Both the position numbers and the translations under genes were made by a program. This document shows positions 8,223 to 18,200 of a stretch of 64,000 nt of DNA, piece by piece. The stretch spans positions 186,001-250,000 of the forward strand of contig CAVSKI010000007.1 in the NCBI GenBank assembly GCA_963728495.1, written 5' to 3'. Origin of the DNA: JACVRW01 sp963728495 (GTDB lineage: Bacteria; Actinomycetota; Thermoleophilia; Solirubrobacterales; Thermoleophilaceae). Position 1 is the stretch's first letter. Each line of letters begins with the position of its first letter. The notes under the pieces are model-generated. The model searched no databases. It saw only the letters and a list, made by a program, of their open reading frames with translations, and was not told where the DNA came from.

Positions 8223-9565
8223 GGGGGGAGCTGGGCGAGCGCGGAGCCTGGGCGCTCGTGGGCGTGCTGTTCTTCTTCGTGGCCATCAACCTCCCCGAGC
8301 TGGGATCGGATCCGTGGCCCTTCCGGCCCGGCGCGGTGGACGCCCAGGGTCCCCTCGGGCCACTGGTGAGCGCCGCGGGGGAGGAATACGACCTGGGTAT
8401 CCCCCGGGCCTGCGCCTTCCTCGCCGGCCTGCTTTGCGGTGCGGCCGCGCTGCTGCTGATGGTGCGCCCTCGGGCGTGGTCGGCACGCATGGCCGTGGCC
8501 CTCGTCCTGGCTGTCGGACTGCTGCTCACGGCGCCGGCGACGCTCCTCCAACTCGGGCTGCGCGACTCGTCCGCTCCCTGGTTCTTCACCAACGACTCGA
8601 CCTACCAGGTCGAGCTGGGCGGAGAGCTGCTGCTCGAGCTCGACAACCCCTACGGCCACGACTACCGGCGGTCGGGGCTAGAGCGGTTCTATACGCGCGA
8701 CGGCAGCGTGTCCGAGCGGGTGCGGGAGCGCGAAGTCGCCCTGGAGCACTTCGCCTATTTCCCCGGCGCGGTGATCAGTGCCGCCGTGTGGCGCGTGCTG
8801 CCCGAGCCCTTCGACGACTACCGGCTGCTGGTGCTGGTGTGCAACCTGGCCATGCTCGCCGCGGCGCTCGCCTTCCGCGGGCCTCTGTCGGTGCGGATAG
8901 CCCTCGGCGCTCTGCTGGTGTGCAACCCGATCGCCGTGCGCTCGGCCTGGTTCGGCCAGAACGACGCACCGAGCCTGCTGCTGCTCGTGCTGGCCTTCGC
9001 GCTCGCCTCACGACGACGCTTCGGCTGGGCCGCGGCAAGCCTGGCCGGGGCGATCCTGCTCAAGCAGTTCGCGCTCGTCGCGCTTCCCTTCCTCGCCCTG
9101 ATGCTCTGGAGCATGGGTGCGCGGGGTGCCGAGCTCAAGCGAGCGGCCCTTGCCTTCTGCGCCGTGATCGCCGTGTGTGTCCTGCCCTTCCTGATTGCCG
9201 GCCCGGTGGCCTTCTACGACGACACGATCCGCTACGGCGCCGGCACCTACCGGATCGTGGGCTACGGCCTGTCGGCCATCCTGGTGGAGACCGGCGTGGT
9301 GGCCGACCGCAACGGCGCCTATCCGTTCGGGCTGCTGGTGGTGCTGACCTGGCTGCCGCTGACCGCGTGGCTCCTGCTCCTGCAGCGGCGCAGGCCCGAG
9401 CTGTGGCTGGCCGGCGCGGGCTTCGCGGTCTCGGTCCTGTGGCTGATGTTCATCGGCCGCGCCTTCAACAACTACTACCTGGTGTGGCCGATGACCGGCG
9501 CCGTGATCGCCGCTCTCCTGGCGATAGCTTTCGCGCGTGCGCGCGATGGACCTGAACCCCGGTGA
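8219..9565 (+). CDS. GT87-like polyprenol-phosphate-sugar glycosyltransferase (polytopic)
   Basis: Membrane protein of 448 aa with about ten hydrophobic helices and an acidic, aromatic-rich first external loop (about residues 125-180) containing NDSTYQVELGG, consistent with GT-C/GT87 (DUF2029) mannosyltransferase-like enzymes that use polyprenol-phosphate sugars. GQNDAPSLL near residue 245 matches the conserved short helix loop of the family. The ATG start overlaps the preceding stop as ATGA. The family assignment is moderately sure; the sugar and acceptor are unknown. Confidence 0.68.
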   Translation: MRGELGERGAWALVGVLFFFVAINLPELGSDPWPFRPGAVDAQGPLGPLVSAAGEEYDLGIPRACAFLAGLLCGAAALLLMVRPRAWSARMAVALVLAVGLLLTAPATLLQLGLRDSSAPWFFTNDSTYQVELGGELLLELDNPYGHDYRRSGLERFYTRDGSVSERVREREVALEHFAYFPGAVISAAVWRVLPEPFDDYRLLVLVCNLAMLAAALAFRGPLSVRIALGALLVCNPIAVRSAWFGQNDAPSLLLLVLAFALASRRRFGWAAASLAGAILLKQFALVALPFLALMLWSMGARGAELKRAALAFCAVIAVCVLPFLIAGPVAFYDDTIRYGAGTYRIVGYGLSAILVETGVVADRNGAYPFGLLVVLTWLPLTAWLLLLQRRRPELWLAGAGFAVSVLWLMFIGRAFNNYYLVWPMTGAVIAALLAIAFARARDGPEPR

Positions 9566-10109
9566 GGCGATCCTCCACGACGGCGACCCGCAACGCTGCC
9601 TGGTGCTGCTGCCGGGTGTGCGCTACTTCAGCCAGGCGCCGCTGCTGTGGTTCGCCCGCGAGGCTGCCGAGGCGGCGGGCTGGTCGGCCCTCGAGCTGAG
9701 CGAGCGCGCTCCCGGCGACTTGGATCCGTTCGCGTGGATGAGCGAGCGGGCCCGCAGCGCGCTGGACGCGACCGAGGCGGGGGAGGTTGTGGTGGTGGGC
9801 AAGTCGCTGGGCAGCGCGGCCGCGCCGCTGGTGGCCGAGCGTGGGCTGCGGGCGATCTGGCTCACCCCGCTCCTGGTGCGGCCCGACGTGCTGGCGGCGC
9901 TGGAGGCGGCGAGTGCGCCGGCGCTCCTGGTGGGCAGCAGCGCCGACCCGACCTGGGCCGGGGCTGCGCCCCCGGCGAACGACCTGGTGGAGAGGGTGGA
10001 ATTCGACGGCCTGGATCACTCGCTGCAGGTCAACGGCGACCCGCTCGCGTCGCTCGACGTGTTGCGGCAGGTCACCGAGCGCATCGCCGCGTTTCTCGAA
10101 CGCGGTTAG
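9546..10109 (+). CDS. Small alpha/beta hydrolase
   Basis: Compact alpha/beta-hydrolase, 187 aa, without signal peptide. The nucleophile elbow is GKSLGS (Ser near residue 82) and a late DHSLQV supplies the catalytic His (about 155). A lid domain is absent, as in KANL3/Tex30-like minimal hydrolases. The ATG at 9546 is preferred over a GTG at 9537; both lie inside the end of the previous gene, so it is probably translationally coupled. The substrate is unknown. It converges with and overlaps the PQQ-repeat gene by 4 bp. Confidence 0.72.
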   Translation: MDLNPGEAILHDGDPQRCLVLLPGVRYFSQAPLLWFAREAAEAAGWSALELSERAPGDLDPFAWMSERARSALDATEAGEVVVVGKSLGSAAAPLVAERGLRAIWLTPLLVRPDVLAALEAASAPALLVGSSADPTWAGAAPPANDLVERVEFDGLDHSLQVNGDPLASLDVLRQVTERIAAFLERG

Positions 10110-11446
10110 CGCCCGTCCTTCTTGCGCCCGGCGCGCGCATCCTCCCGAGCCGCCGGCGACCCGCGCGGCGCCAGCGCGAACTGCTGGGAGCGGCCGGTCA
10201 GGTAGACGCGGTCGTCGTCGGCGACGATGGGGTTGGCGTACTTGCCCGCCGGGAAGCGCCACACGCGTTTGCCGTCTCGCGCCCGCAGCGCGTGCGTGGC
10301 GTCGAGGCCGCTGGCCACGGCTCGCTGCGCCTCCGAGCCGCAGGTGGAGCAGACCGCGTAGTACACGAGCCCGTCCATGACCGTGGGCGCGGCGTGCACG
10401 GCTCCCTGGGCTTCGACCTGCCAGACCGTGTCGCCGGTGGCGGCATCGAGCGCGTAGAACTGGCCGTCGTAGGTGCCGACGAAGACCTTGCGCTCGTACA
10501 CCGCCGCGGCGCCGTAGATGTAGGAGCCCAGCGGGCGTGCCCAGAGCAGCTTGCCGCTCTTGGCCCCGTACGCGTACATCGTGCCGTCGGTGTTGCCGAT
10601 GTAGACGCGCCCGTAGGCGACGGTCGGGGTGGCGTACCAGAACTCGCGGGCGTCCGAACGGCTCCACAGCTGCCTCCCGGTCTTGGCGCTCAGCGAGTAG
10701 AGCGTGCCGCCGTCCGAGCCGATGAAGATACGGCCCTTCCAGTAGGCGGCCGAAGTGTTCACCTGGTCGTCGGCGCCGAAGCGCCAGATGCGCTTGCCGT
10801 TCTCCGCGTTGATCGCGTGCACGCCGGCATCCCAGGAGCCGAAGAACAGGCGCTTGCCCTTGAGCAGCGGCGACGACTCGATCGGGGCGGACTTGAAGCG
10901 CCACAGCTCGCGACCGCTGTCGGCGTCCCAGGCGACCAGGAAGCCGTCGGCGCCGGCCTGGTCCTGCAGGCACTCGACCGGGTGCATGTAGGACTGGTAG
11001 ACGACCTCCTTGCCGATCGTCGGCGACGAGGCCGCGCAGCGGCCGATGCTCTTCTTCCAGTCGGGCTTGCCCGTCTTGGCATCGAGGGCAAAGAAGAGGC
11101 CCTTCTGCTGGGCCAGGTAGACGCGGCCATAGCCGACCGTGGGCGGGAACTCGAGCGTGTCGTGAGCGTCGATCGACCACAGCCGCCGGTAGGGCGGGCG
11201 GTGGTCATAGGGTGAGATGTGAGTGCGCGCGTCGTCGTAGCTGTAGGTCGGCCACGGACGCGGGTTCTCCTTCTTGGGCGGCGGGGGCGGCGGCTCCGGC
11301 TCCTCGGTGGTCACGAACTCCTCGGTGGCCGATCCGCGCTTCTCGATCGGCTCCTCGTCCTTCAGAAGGGCGTAGACGCCCGCCGCGACCCCGACCAGGA
11401 CAGCGAGCAGCACGCCGCCGGCTATGAGTCGGCGTCGTAGGTACAC
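10106..11446 (-). CDS. Membrane-anchored PQQ-like beta-propeller protein
   Basis: 446 aa: an N-terminal membrane anchor (about 8-29), a Pro/Glu-rich spacer ending PEPPPPPPKKE, then about seven PQQ-like beta-propeller blades with recurrent LDAKTGK and ALDAATGD type turns. Such BamB/PQQ-like propellers usually scaffold proteins outside the membrane rather than bind PQQ. A CAAS plus a CSTCGS segment provide possible disulfides. The start is GTG. It lies in the glycan region but is transcribed oppositely, followed by no obvious operon partner downstream. Confidence 0.8.
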   Translation of the reverse strand: MYLRRRLIAGGVLLAVLVGVAAGVYALLKDEEPIEKRGSATEEFVTTEEPEPPPPPPKKENPRPWPTYSYDDARTHISPYDHRPPYRRLWSIDAHDTLEFPPTVGYGRVYLAQQKGLFFALDAKTGKPDWKKSIGRCAASSPTIGKEVVYQSYMHPVECLQDQAGADGFLVAWDADSGRELWRFKSAPIESSPLLKGKRLFFGSWDAGVHAINAENGKRIWRFGADDQVNTSAAYWKGRIFIGSDGGTLYSLSAKTGRQLWSRSDAREFWYATPTVAYGRVYIGNTDGTMYAYGAKSGKLLWARPLGSYIYGAAAVYERKVFVGTYDGQFYALDAATGDTVWQVEAQGAVHAAPTVMDGLVYYAVCSTCGSEAQRAVASGLDATHALRARDGKRVWRFPAGKYANPIVADDDRVYLTGRSQQFALAPRGSPAAREDARAGRKKDGR

Positions 11447-11472
11447 GGAGATCAGGCTAGTGAACCGCCCGG

Positions 11473-13293
11473 TTAGCGATTCTCACGCGCCAGCAGGCGC
11501 CAGATGCGATTGGTCACCGCCGGCACCTCCTCGCTCAACGCGGCCTCCACCAGCTCCCGTGACCACTGCGCGGTGCCCGTGCGGATGACCAACCCGCCTC
11601 CCAGTCCGTAGGCCACGAACGCGGGCTGGCTGGGATCGCGGCCGGCGGCGGCAATCGGTCGCGCCGCGCTGGGCAGGCTCTGCGACTGCTCGAACTCGGT
11701 GAAGTCGCCAACGAACGAGTCGAGGCCCTCGAACAACCCGAGGCCGTCGTCGAACACCGTGAGTGGCGCGGGGGAGGTGCGCAGCGGCGACGTGGATTCG
11801 CCGAAGGCGTCCGCGCGCCGGGGCGGGCTCGGGTCGATCAGCCGCTCGCCAGAGAGCGTGACGCTGCGGCGGAAGGCGTCGGCGCCGAACGAGGCCACGC
11901 CCAGCCCGTCGGACACCTGATTGCGCAGCCGCCGCAGGAGCGGCTCCGGGAGCCAAAGCGCGCTGCCGGCAAAGGCGACTCCGGGAGCGTTGCCGAGGGC
12001 CGGCCCCTCGCGTCGCGCGAGTGAGACATCGGTGGTCAGGTCATAGGCCAGGCCTTCGCGCTCCAGGTAGAGCAGGAGCGGCGCGGTCTCCGAGCGAAAC
12101 TCAGGCGGGAGCGCTCCGTCTCGAAAGGGTCGGTCGAGGCTGACCGGGCCGCCCGTGGGCAGGGTGTCGGCGAACCCGTCGAGATCGTCGTCGACCGGGT
12201 TCAGGCCCTGCCAGGTCATCGCCGGCAGCACCACGAGCGGGCGCGGGCGCTCGGCCGCGCGCTTGCTCTGCGGAAGGCCGGCCACCGCCAGCGGCCACAC
12301 CGCGCGATGGCGCCCCGCCCGCACGCGCACCAGATATACGCCCGTGCGGGTGTTGTCCGGGATGCTTACGCGAAAGCGCCCGCCGATTCTCTCTCCGCTG
12401 CGGATCACCTCCGGGTCGCCCAAACGCGAGACCGCAAAGCTCAAGGATCGATCGATCGGGCCCACCTCGAGCGCGGCGCGCGACCCGGCCGCGACCACCC
12501 CGAGCGGACCCCGCAGGGTGAAGCTGCGCACGGCCACCCCGGTGCCCGCCCGAGCGGCCGGACGGCGGGGTATCTCGGCGGGGGCGATGGCGAGGTTGCC
12601 CGCCCGGTCGCGGACCGAGACCGTGAAGGCATAGTCGCCGTCGGGCGCCGGGCCGGTGCGCTTCGGGCCGAGGGCCACCTCGCCGCGCCACACGCCGGTG
12701 CGACCGTCGCCGCGGAAGCGGCGCACAACGCGTGGCCCGCCCGCAACGTCGGTGCGGAACACCCGGAACTCCGGAGCGTTGTTGGCTGGCCCGTCGTAGC
12801 GCAGCGTCACCTCGGGGGCCTGACCGGGCTCCCGGGGCGCGATGACCCCGGGCTCCGCCGAGAGCAGTCGTACGCGTGGTGGGGTGCGGTCGACGCGGAT
12901 GCTCTTGAAGGAGTCCACGATGCGCCCTTCGTCGCGCCGGACCACACGCATGCGATAGACGCCGTCGCGCACCGTGTTGCCGGCGTCGTCGCGCCCGTCC
13001 CACTCGAAGCGATGCTTCTCGTCGCCGGCGAGCGTGCGATCGTCGACCAGACGGCGGACCTCGTTCCCCTCGCTGTCCATGATCGAGAAGGAGACGCTGG
13101 CGGGCTCGGAGAGATCGAAGCCGACCTCGGTGCGGTCGCGCTTGGCGTCCGCGTTGGGCGAGAACTGCTTGGGCTTGGCCGCGAAACGGATCACCAGCGG
13201 CACCTCGCTCTTGAGTTGCTGCGTGGCAAAGAAGGCGGCGACGGTCGCAACCACGAGCAGCGCGAACAGGACCCGGACGACGGGGCGGGACAT
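11473..13293 (-). CDS. Membrane-anchored protein with FlgD-like Ig repeats and a dimethylformamidase-beta-like C-terminus
   Basis: 606 aa from the ATG at 13293, which directly precedes an N-terminal membrane helix (MSRPVVRVLFALLVVATVAA). Residues about 35-125 form a FlgD-type Ig domain (FEWDGRDDAGNTVRDGVYRMRVV). A second Ig-like domain follows, and residues about 330-606 resemble the large-subunit fold seen at the end of N,N-dimethylformamidase beta (TWQGLNPVDDDLDGFADTL). No active-site residues can be named. It is probably a surface structural or adhesion protein. It is divergent from a GT4 gene by 37 bp. Confidence 0.65.
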   Translation of the reverse strand: MSRPVVRVLFALLVVATVAAFFATQQLKSEVPLVIRFAAKPKQFSPNADAKRDRTEVGFDLSEPASVSFSIMDSEGNEVRRLVDDRTLAGDEKHRFEWDGRDDAGNTVRDGVYRMRVVRRDEGRIVDSFKSIRVDRTPPRVRLLSAEPGVIAPREPGQAPEVTLRYDGPANNAPEFRVFRTDVAGGPRVVRRFRGDGRTGVWRGEVALGPKRTGPAPDGDYAFTVSVRDRAGNLAIAPAEIPRRPAARAGTGVAVRSFTLRGPLGVVAAGSRAALEVGPIDRSLSFAVSRLGDPEVIRSGERIGGRFRVSIPDNTRTGVYLVRVRAGRHRAVWPLAVAGLPQSKRAAERPRPLVVLPAMTWQGLNPVDDDLDGFADTLPTGGPVSLDRPFRDGALPPEFRSETAPLLLYLEREGLAYDLTTDVSLARREGPALGNAPGVAFAGSALWLPEPLLRRLRNQVSDGLGVASFGADAFRRSVTLSGERLIDPSPPRRADAFGESTSPLRTSPAPLTVFDDGLGLFEGLDSFVGDFTEFEQSQSLPSAARPIAAAGRDPSQPAFVAYGLGGGLVIRTGTAQWSRELVEAALSEEVPAVTNRIWRLLARENR

Positions 13294-13330
13294 GGGCAGC
13301 GGAAAGCTAGTGCTTCGCTCGGCCGCGAGA

Positions 13331-14398
13331 ATGCGTCGGGTGCTCGTGCAGCTCATCGATCCCTCGGCCGACGTCCTGCCCTACGACCACGCGCTCGCGG
13401 CCGCGCTCGCCCGCCGGGGCGTGGACGTCGAGCTGCTGACCTCGCGCTTCGTGCACGGGCCGGCCCCCCGTCCGGACGGCTACGCCGTGAACGAGACCTT
13501 CTACAGGCTGGCCACCAGGCTCGCGGCTCGGCGCCCGCGGCTGCGCCGCGCGCTGAAGGGGATGGGACACGTGCCCGGGATGGTGCGCGCGGCCCACCGG
13601 CCGGCGGCGCTCAGCCACTGGCAGTGGATCTGGCTGGAGGCCATCAGCGCTCGCCTCCTGCCTCGCGGGCGCCCGCAGGTGCTCACCCTGCACAACGTGA
13701 TCCGCCGCGAGCGCTCGGCCCGGCGTCTGCTCGACGCGATGGACGCGATCATCGTGCACACCCGCCACGGCGCCGAGCTGCTCGGCGGCGGGGAGCGCGT
13801 GCACGTGATCCCCCACGGCGCCTTCGAGCACCTCACCCACCTGCCCGAGGAGCGCCCGCTTCCCCCAGAGCTGGCCCAAGTCGAGGGACCGGTCGTGCTG
13901 TGCTTCGGCGTCGTGCGCCCCTACAAGGGCGTCGACGTGCTGCTGGAGGCCTTCCGCTCGGTCGAGGGCGCCGAGCTGTGGATCGTGGGGCGCCCGCTGG
14001 GCGTGACGATCGAGGCGGCGCCGCGCGTCCGCGTGGTACCTCGCTATGTAGGTGACTCCGAGCTGCCCGCCTTCTTTCGCCGTGCCGACCTTCTGGTGCT
14101 CCCGCACCGCAACGTCGACGTGTCCGGGGTGCTCTTCGCCGGCCTGGCTTTCGGCAAGCCCATGATCCTGTCCGACGTCGGCGGCTTTCGCGAGATCGTC
14201 TTCGACCACGGCGCCGGGCTGCTCGTGCCCCCCGGCGACCCGGCGGCACTCGCCGGTGCGATAGGCGGGCTCCTCGCCGACTCGGCCGAGCGTGAGCGCC
14301 TGGCGGAGCGTGCCCGCGCGGCGGCAGCGGGGCCGCTCTCGTGGGACGCAGTGGCCGCTCGCACCCAGGAGGTCTACGACCAGGTGCTGGGCTCATGA
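13331..14398 (+). CDS. Glycosyltransferase family 4
   Basis: GT-B glycosyltransferase, 355 aa. The donor-binding half begins VVLCFGVVRPYKGVDVLLEAF (about residue 190) and contains the family's E-x7-E-like stretch around FGKPMILSDVGGFREIV (about 275), with VPPGDPAAL following. The N-terminal half has HNVIRRERSARRLLDAMDAI. The ATG at 13331 is 37 bp from the divergent Ig-protein start. The stop overlaps the formyltransferase start as ATGA, so the two enzymes probably act on the same glycan. Confidence 0.86.
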   Translation: MRRVLVQLIDPSADVLPYDHALAAALARRGVDVELLTSRFVHGPAPRPDGYAVNETFYRLATRLAARRPRLRRALKGMGHVPGMVRAAHRPAALSHWQWIWLEAISARLLPRGRPQVLTLHNVIRRERSARRLLDAMDAIIVHTRHGAELLGGGERVHVIPHGAFEHLTHLPEERPLPPELAQVEGPVVLCFGVVRPYKGVDVLLEAFRSVEGAELWIVGRPLGVTIEAAPRVRVVPRYVGDSELPAFFRRADLLVLPHRNVDVSGVLFAGLAFGKPMILSDVGGFREIVFDHGAGLLVPPGDPAALAGAIGGLLADSAERERLAERARAAAAGPLSWDAVAARTQEVYDQVLGS

Positions 14399-15162
14399 GG
14401 GTCGTCTTCATGGGCAAGCACAAGCGCTCGGCGGCCCGGGCGCTCGGCTTCCTGGTGGCGCAGGGCGCGGACGTGGCGGCGGTGGTGGCCCCGGAGGCCG
14501 ACGCGGAAAGCGCGGACTCGCAGCGGCTGGACCTGGTGGCCGAGCAGAACGGGCTGAGAGTGACCGGCGAGGCCGAGCTTTACGCGGATCCCCCCGAGGG
14601 CGTGGACGTGGTGGTCTCCTTCCTGTTCTGGCGTTTGATCCGCGAGCCACTGATCTCGCTGGGCCGGATCGGCTGCCTGAACTTCCACCCGGCGCCGCTG
14701 CCCGACTTCCGCGGGCTCGGTGGGTACAACGTGGCCATCCTCGAGGGCCTGCGCGAGTGGGGAGTCTCCTGCCACTTCGTCGACGAGGGCTTCGATACGG
14801 GCGACCTCGTGGAAGTGGAGCGCTTCGCCATCGACGATCGCGCCGAGACGGCCTTCTCGCTCGACCTGCGCAGCCAGGAACGCCTGTTCGGGCTGTTCAC
14901 GCGGGTGATGCGAAGCGTCCTGAGCGGCGAGGAGCTTGCCCGTGCCCCGCAGGGACAGGGCCGCTACGTGACTCGAGAGGAGTTCGAGTTTCTGCGGCTC
15001 GTTCGCCCGGGCGACGACCTCCAGCGCAAGCTGCGGGCCTTCTGGTATCCGCCCCATGCCGGTGCCGAGGTCGAGGTGGATGGACGGCGGTTTACGCTCG
15101 TGGACCAGTCGCTGCTGGCGGAGCTGGCAAAGGTCTACCGCGACGCCGGCCAAATCCCGTGA
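14395..15162 (+). CDS. Formyltransferase-family protein (candidate sugar N-formyltransferase)
   Basis: 255 aa with the N10-formyl-tetrahydrofolate transferase fold. The catalytic triad region reads NFHPAPLPDFRG (Asn and His near 100) and FVDEGFDTGD (Asp near 136). The short C-terminal part lacks the OB-fold of a full methionyl-tRNA formyltransferase (about 310 aa). ATGA coupling to a glycosyltransferase and the presence nearby of a 4,6-dehydratase and sugar aminotransferase suggest formylation of an NDP-amino sugar, as in QdtF/WbtJ-type enzymes. A role in methionyl-tRNA formylation is less likely but not excluded. Confidence 0.75.
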   Translation: MRVVFMGKHKRSAARALGFLVAQGADVAAVVAPEADAESADSQRLDLVAEQNGLRVTGEAELYADPPEGVDVVVSFLFWRLIREPLISLGRIGCLNFHPAPLPDFRGLGGYNVAILEGLREWGVSCHFVDEGFDTGDLVEVERFAIDDRAETAFSLDLRSQERLFGLFTRVMRSVLSGEELARAPQGQGRYVTREEFEFLRLVRPGDDLQRKLRAFWYPPHAGAEVEVDGRRFTLVDQSLLAELAKVYRDAGQIP

Positions 15163-15180
15163 ACCCGTGAACCCGTGAAA

Positions 15181-15196
15181 TGTGACGCTCATCACA
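15181..15196. promoter_or_regulatory. Perfect CRP-type operator upstream of the cyclase gene
   Basis: TGTGACGCTCATCACA has both canonical half sites (TGTGA-N6-TCACA) with no mismatch. Its centre (15188.5) is 42.5 bp before the cyclase ATG, which is also the predicted transcription start, so it would sit where a class II activator overlaps the -35 region. Just upstream a GTGAACCC unit is repeated (about 15160-15178). Binding by a CRP/FNR-family regulator is inferred. Confidence 0.6.
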
Positions 15197-15218
15197 TACG
15201 GCGTACCGCCCCCGGCTC

Positions 15219-15224
15219 TAGTCT
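15219..15224 (+). promoter_or_regulatory. Candidate -10 box (TAGTCT) for a leaderless cyclase transcript
   Basis: TAGTCT matches TANNNT and ends 6 bp before the ATG at 15231, the spacing expected if transcription starts at the start codon. No Shine-Dalgarno sequence precedes the ATG, which agrees with a leaderless mRNA. The CRP-type site occupies the -35 zone. Confidence 0.45.
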
Positions 15225-15230
15225 CGCCGC

Positions 15231-18200
15231 ATGAGCTGCGCGGCCTGCGGTACGGAAAACCCGGCGGGCGCGCGCTTTTGCATGTCCTGCGGCGCCCGGC
15301 TCGATCGCCGCTGCGAAGGATGCGGCACCCCCGCACCGCCGGAGGCGCACTTCTGCATGAACTGCGGGCGCGAGCTCGGCGCCGGGACGGCGCCCCCTCG
15401 CGAGCGCCTGCCCGAGGAGCGCCGCCAGGTCACGGTCCTGTTCGCCGACCTGTCGGGATACACGGCGGTTGCCGAGCGCATGGATCCGGAAGCGGTGAAG
15501 GGCCTCGTCAACCGTGCGCTGATGCGCCTGGGCCGCGAGGTAGAGCGCCACGGCGGCACGGTGGACAAGTACATCGGTGACAACGTGATGGCCATCTTCG
15601 GCGCCCCGGTGGCTCACGAGGACGACGCCGAGCGCGCGGTCCGGGCCGGGCTCGCCATGCAGGAGGCGATGGACGAGATCAACGAGGGCGCGCCCGACGG
15701 CGTGTATTTCAATCTGCGCGTGGGGGTGAACACCGGCGAGGTGCTGGCCGGCGCCGTCGGCGAGGCCTACACGGTTGTGGGCGACACCGTGAACGTTGCC
15801 GCCCGCCTGCAGAGCGCGGCGCGCCCGGACAGCGTGACGGTCGGCGAGCGCACCATGAGCGCCACGAGTGGCGCGGTGGCCTACGAGAGCCTGGATCCGC
15901 TGACGCTGAAGGGCAAGGCCGAGCCGGTGCCCGCATGGGAGGCGCAGGGCGTGACCGACCAGCTGCCGGTAGGCCGCGCGCCCGCCTCGCGCGAGGCGAA
16001 GCTCGTGGGGCGCGGAGACGAGCTGGCCGCGCTGGAGGCGCTCTTCGACCGCGTCAAGGACGAACGTGCCCCGCACCTCGTGACCGTGCTCGGCGAGGCC
16101 GGGGTGGGCAAGTCACGCGTTCTGCGTGAGCTGGAGAGCACCCTGGCGGCCCGTCCCGACGCCCCTGCCTTCTTCACCGGGCGCTGTCCGCCCTACGGCA
16201 GCGGAATCGTGTTCTGGGCGCTCGGAGAGGTCATCCGCGCCGGCTGCGAGATCGTCGACACCGACTCGGCCGAGCAGGCGTGGGACAAGCTGCTCGCCCA
16301 CACGCGCGGGCTCATGGACGATGAGCACGCCAGTCTCGGCGAGGAGGGGATGCGCAAGACCGCCCTGCTGGGCCGGCTGATCGGTCTCGAGGTCCCCGCG
16401 GAGCTCGTGCCCGAGGGCGAGGACCCGGCGCGCCTGCGCCAGTGGTTCTTCGCCGCCCTGCGCTTCGGCATCGAGGCCTGGGCCCGCCAGAAGCCTCTGG
16501 TATTCGCCTTCGAGGACATCCACTGGGCCGACGAGGGAATGCTCGAGGCGATCGAGCACCTCGCCCAATGGGTGCGCGCGCCCCTGCTGCTCGTCTGTCT
16601 CGCCCGTGAGGACCTGCTCGACAGCCGTCCGGACTGGGGAGACCGGAACGGCGCGACCACCCGGTTGTTTCTCGAGCCGCTCAGCCCGGACGAGACGCAG
16701 GAGCTGGTGGCCACGCTCCTTCCCGAGGGCGAGCCGGTCCCGCCCGCCGTGGTCGAGCGCTCGGGCGGAAACCCGTTGTTCGCCGAGGAGATGGCCTGCC
16801 GGATCGCCGAGAGGGGCGGCGTGCACGGGGCAGAGATGCCGGACACCGTGCAGGGAGTGCTGGCGGCCCGGCTCGATGCGCTCGAGCCGTTCGAGCGGCG
16901 GCTGGTTCAACAGGCCGCGGTGGTCGGGCGAACTTTCTGGAAGGGCTCACTGGTCCCCCTGGCGGAGGCCGAGGGCCAGAATCTCGACCGCACCCTGCTC
17001 TCGCTGCAGGACAAGCACATCCTCGCCCCACGCGGCGAGGGCGGCCCGGCCGGCGAGCGCCAGCTGGCCTTCAAGCACGTCCTCGTCCGGGACGTGGCCT
17101 ACGGGATGCTGCCCAAGGCGGTGCGGTCGCGCAAGCACTACGAGGTCGGGAACTTCCTCGCCGAGCGAGCCGGCGACCGCAGCGACGAGGTGGTGGCGCT
17201 GCTCGCCGAGCACTACGGCCGCGCCGCCGCGCTGGGGAGCGAAGGAGGACTCCCGATCGACGAGCTGGCCCCCATCCGCGATCGCGCGGTGCGCTCGCTC
17301 GAGGAGGCCGGCGACTCCGCGTCGCTGCTCTACTCCAACCGCGAGGCCGCATCGCACTATCGCCACGCCCGTGAGATCTGCGTCGGCGGGGACCCGGGCG
17401 TGCGCGCCCGCATCGGCCAGAAGCTGGGCGACGTGCTGCTCTGCCTTGGCCGCGTCGACGAGGCCATCGCCGTGTGGCTCGAGTCCCTCGAGTGGTATCG
17501 CGGCGAGGAGCAGCTCGAGCCGGTGGCCGACCTCCACCGCCGGATCGGCGAGGGATTCACCCACGCGGGCGATCGCAAGACCGCCACCGAGCACTACCAG
17601 AAGGGCATCAATCTGCTCAAGGACGGCCCGCCGCGCATCGAGCTGGTGCGGCTGTACGAGGAGGCCGCCTGGCTCTACCTGAACACGGGCGACAACATGC
17701 TGGCGATCTACGCATCCGAGAAGGCTCTTCGGCTGGCCGAGCGGCTGGGCGAGACGCGCGCCGCCAGCCGGGCCCACGGGATCTTCGGCCGTGTGTTCGG
17801 CCGTATCGGCGACACCGCCAAGGCCCGCGAGAACCTCGAGCGAGCGGTCGAGCTGGCGCGCGGCTCGGACCCCGGGGAGTCGATAGTCGCGCTTTCGGCG
17901 CTGGGCCGGCACCTCGAGGTCTCGGAAGCCGACGTGGCCGGCGCGCGGGCGGCCTACGAGGAGGCGCTGGCGCTCGCCGAGCGACTCGGCATTCTGCCGG
18001 CCCAGGTCGAGCTGCACGCTTCGCTCGCCCAGCTCGCGGTGTACAGCGCCGACTGGGAGACGGTGGAGCGGTCCACCGAGGCGAGCGCCGAGCTGGCCGA
18101 GCGCGAGGGGCTGGTGGGCAAGATGAGCGTGCCGTTCGCGCTGCGCGGACTGCTGCGCTGGCGCGAGGGCGACCTCGGCGAGGCGAGCGTGCTGTTCCAC

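Noticed and set aside
13294..13356. Longer N-terminus for the Ig-repeat protein (start 13356)
   Set aside because: It would overlap the GT4 start and place 21 residues before a normal membrane anchor. ATG 13293 fits better.
12307..14055. 582-codon plus-strand frame crossing two real genes
   Set aside because: It spans the divergent start region of the Ig-protein and the GT4 gene and encodes no recognisable domain.
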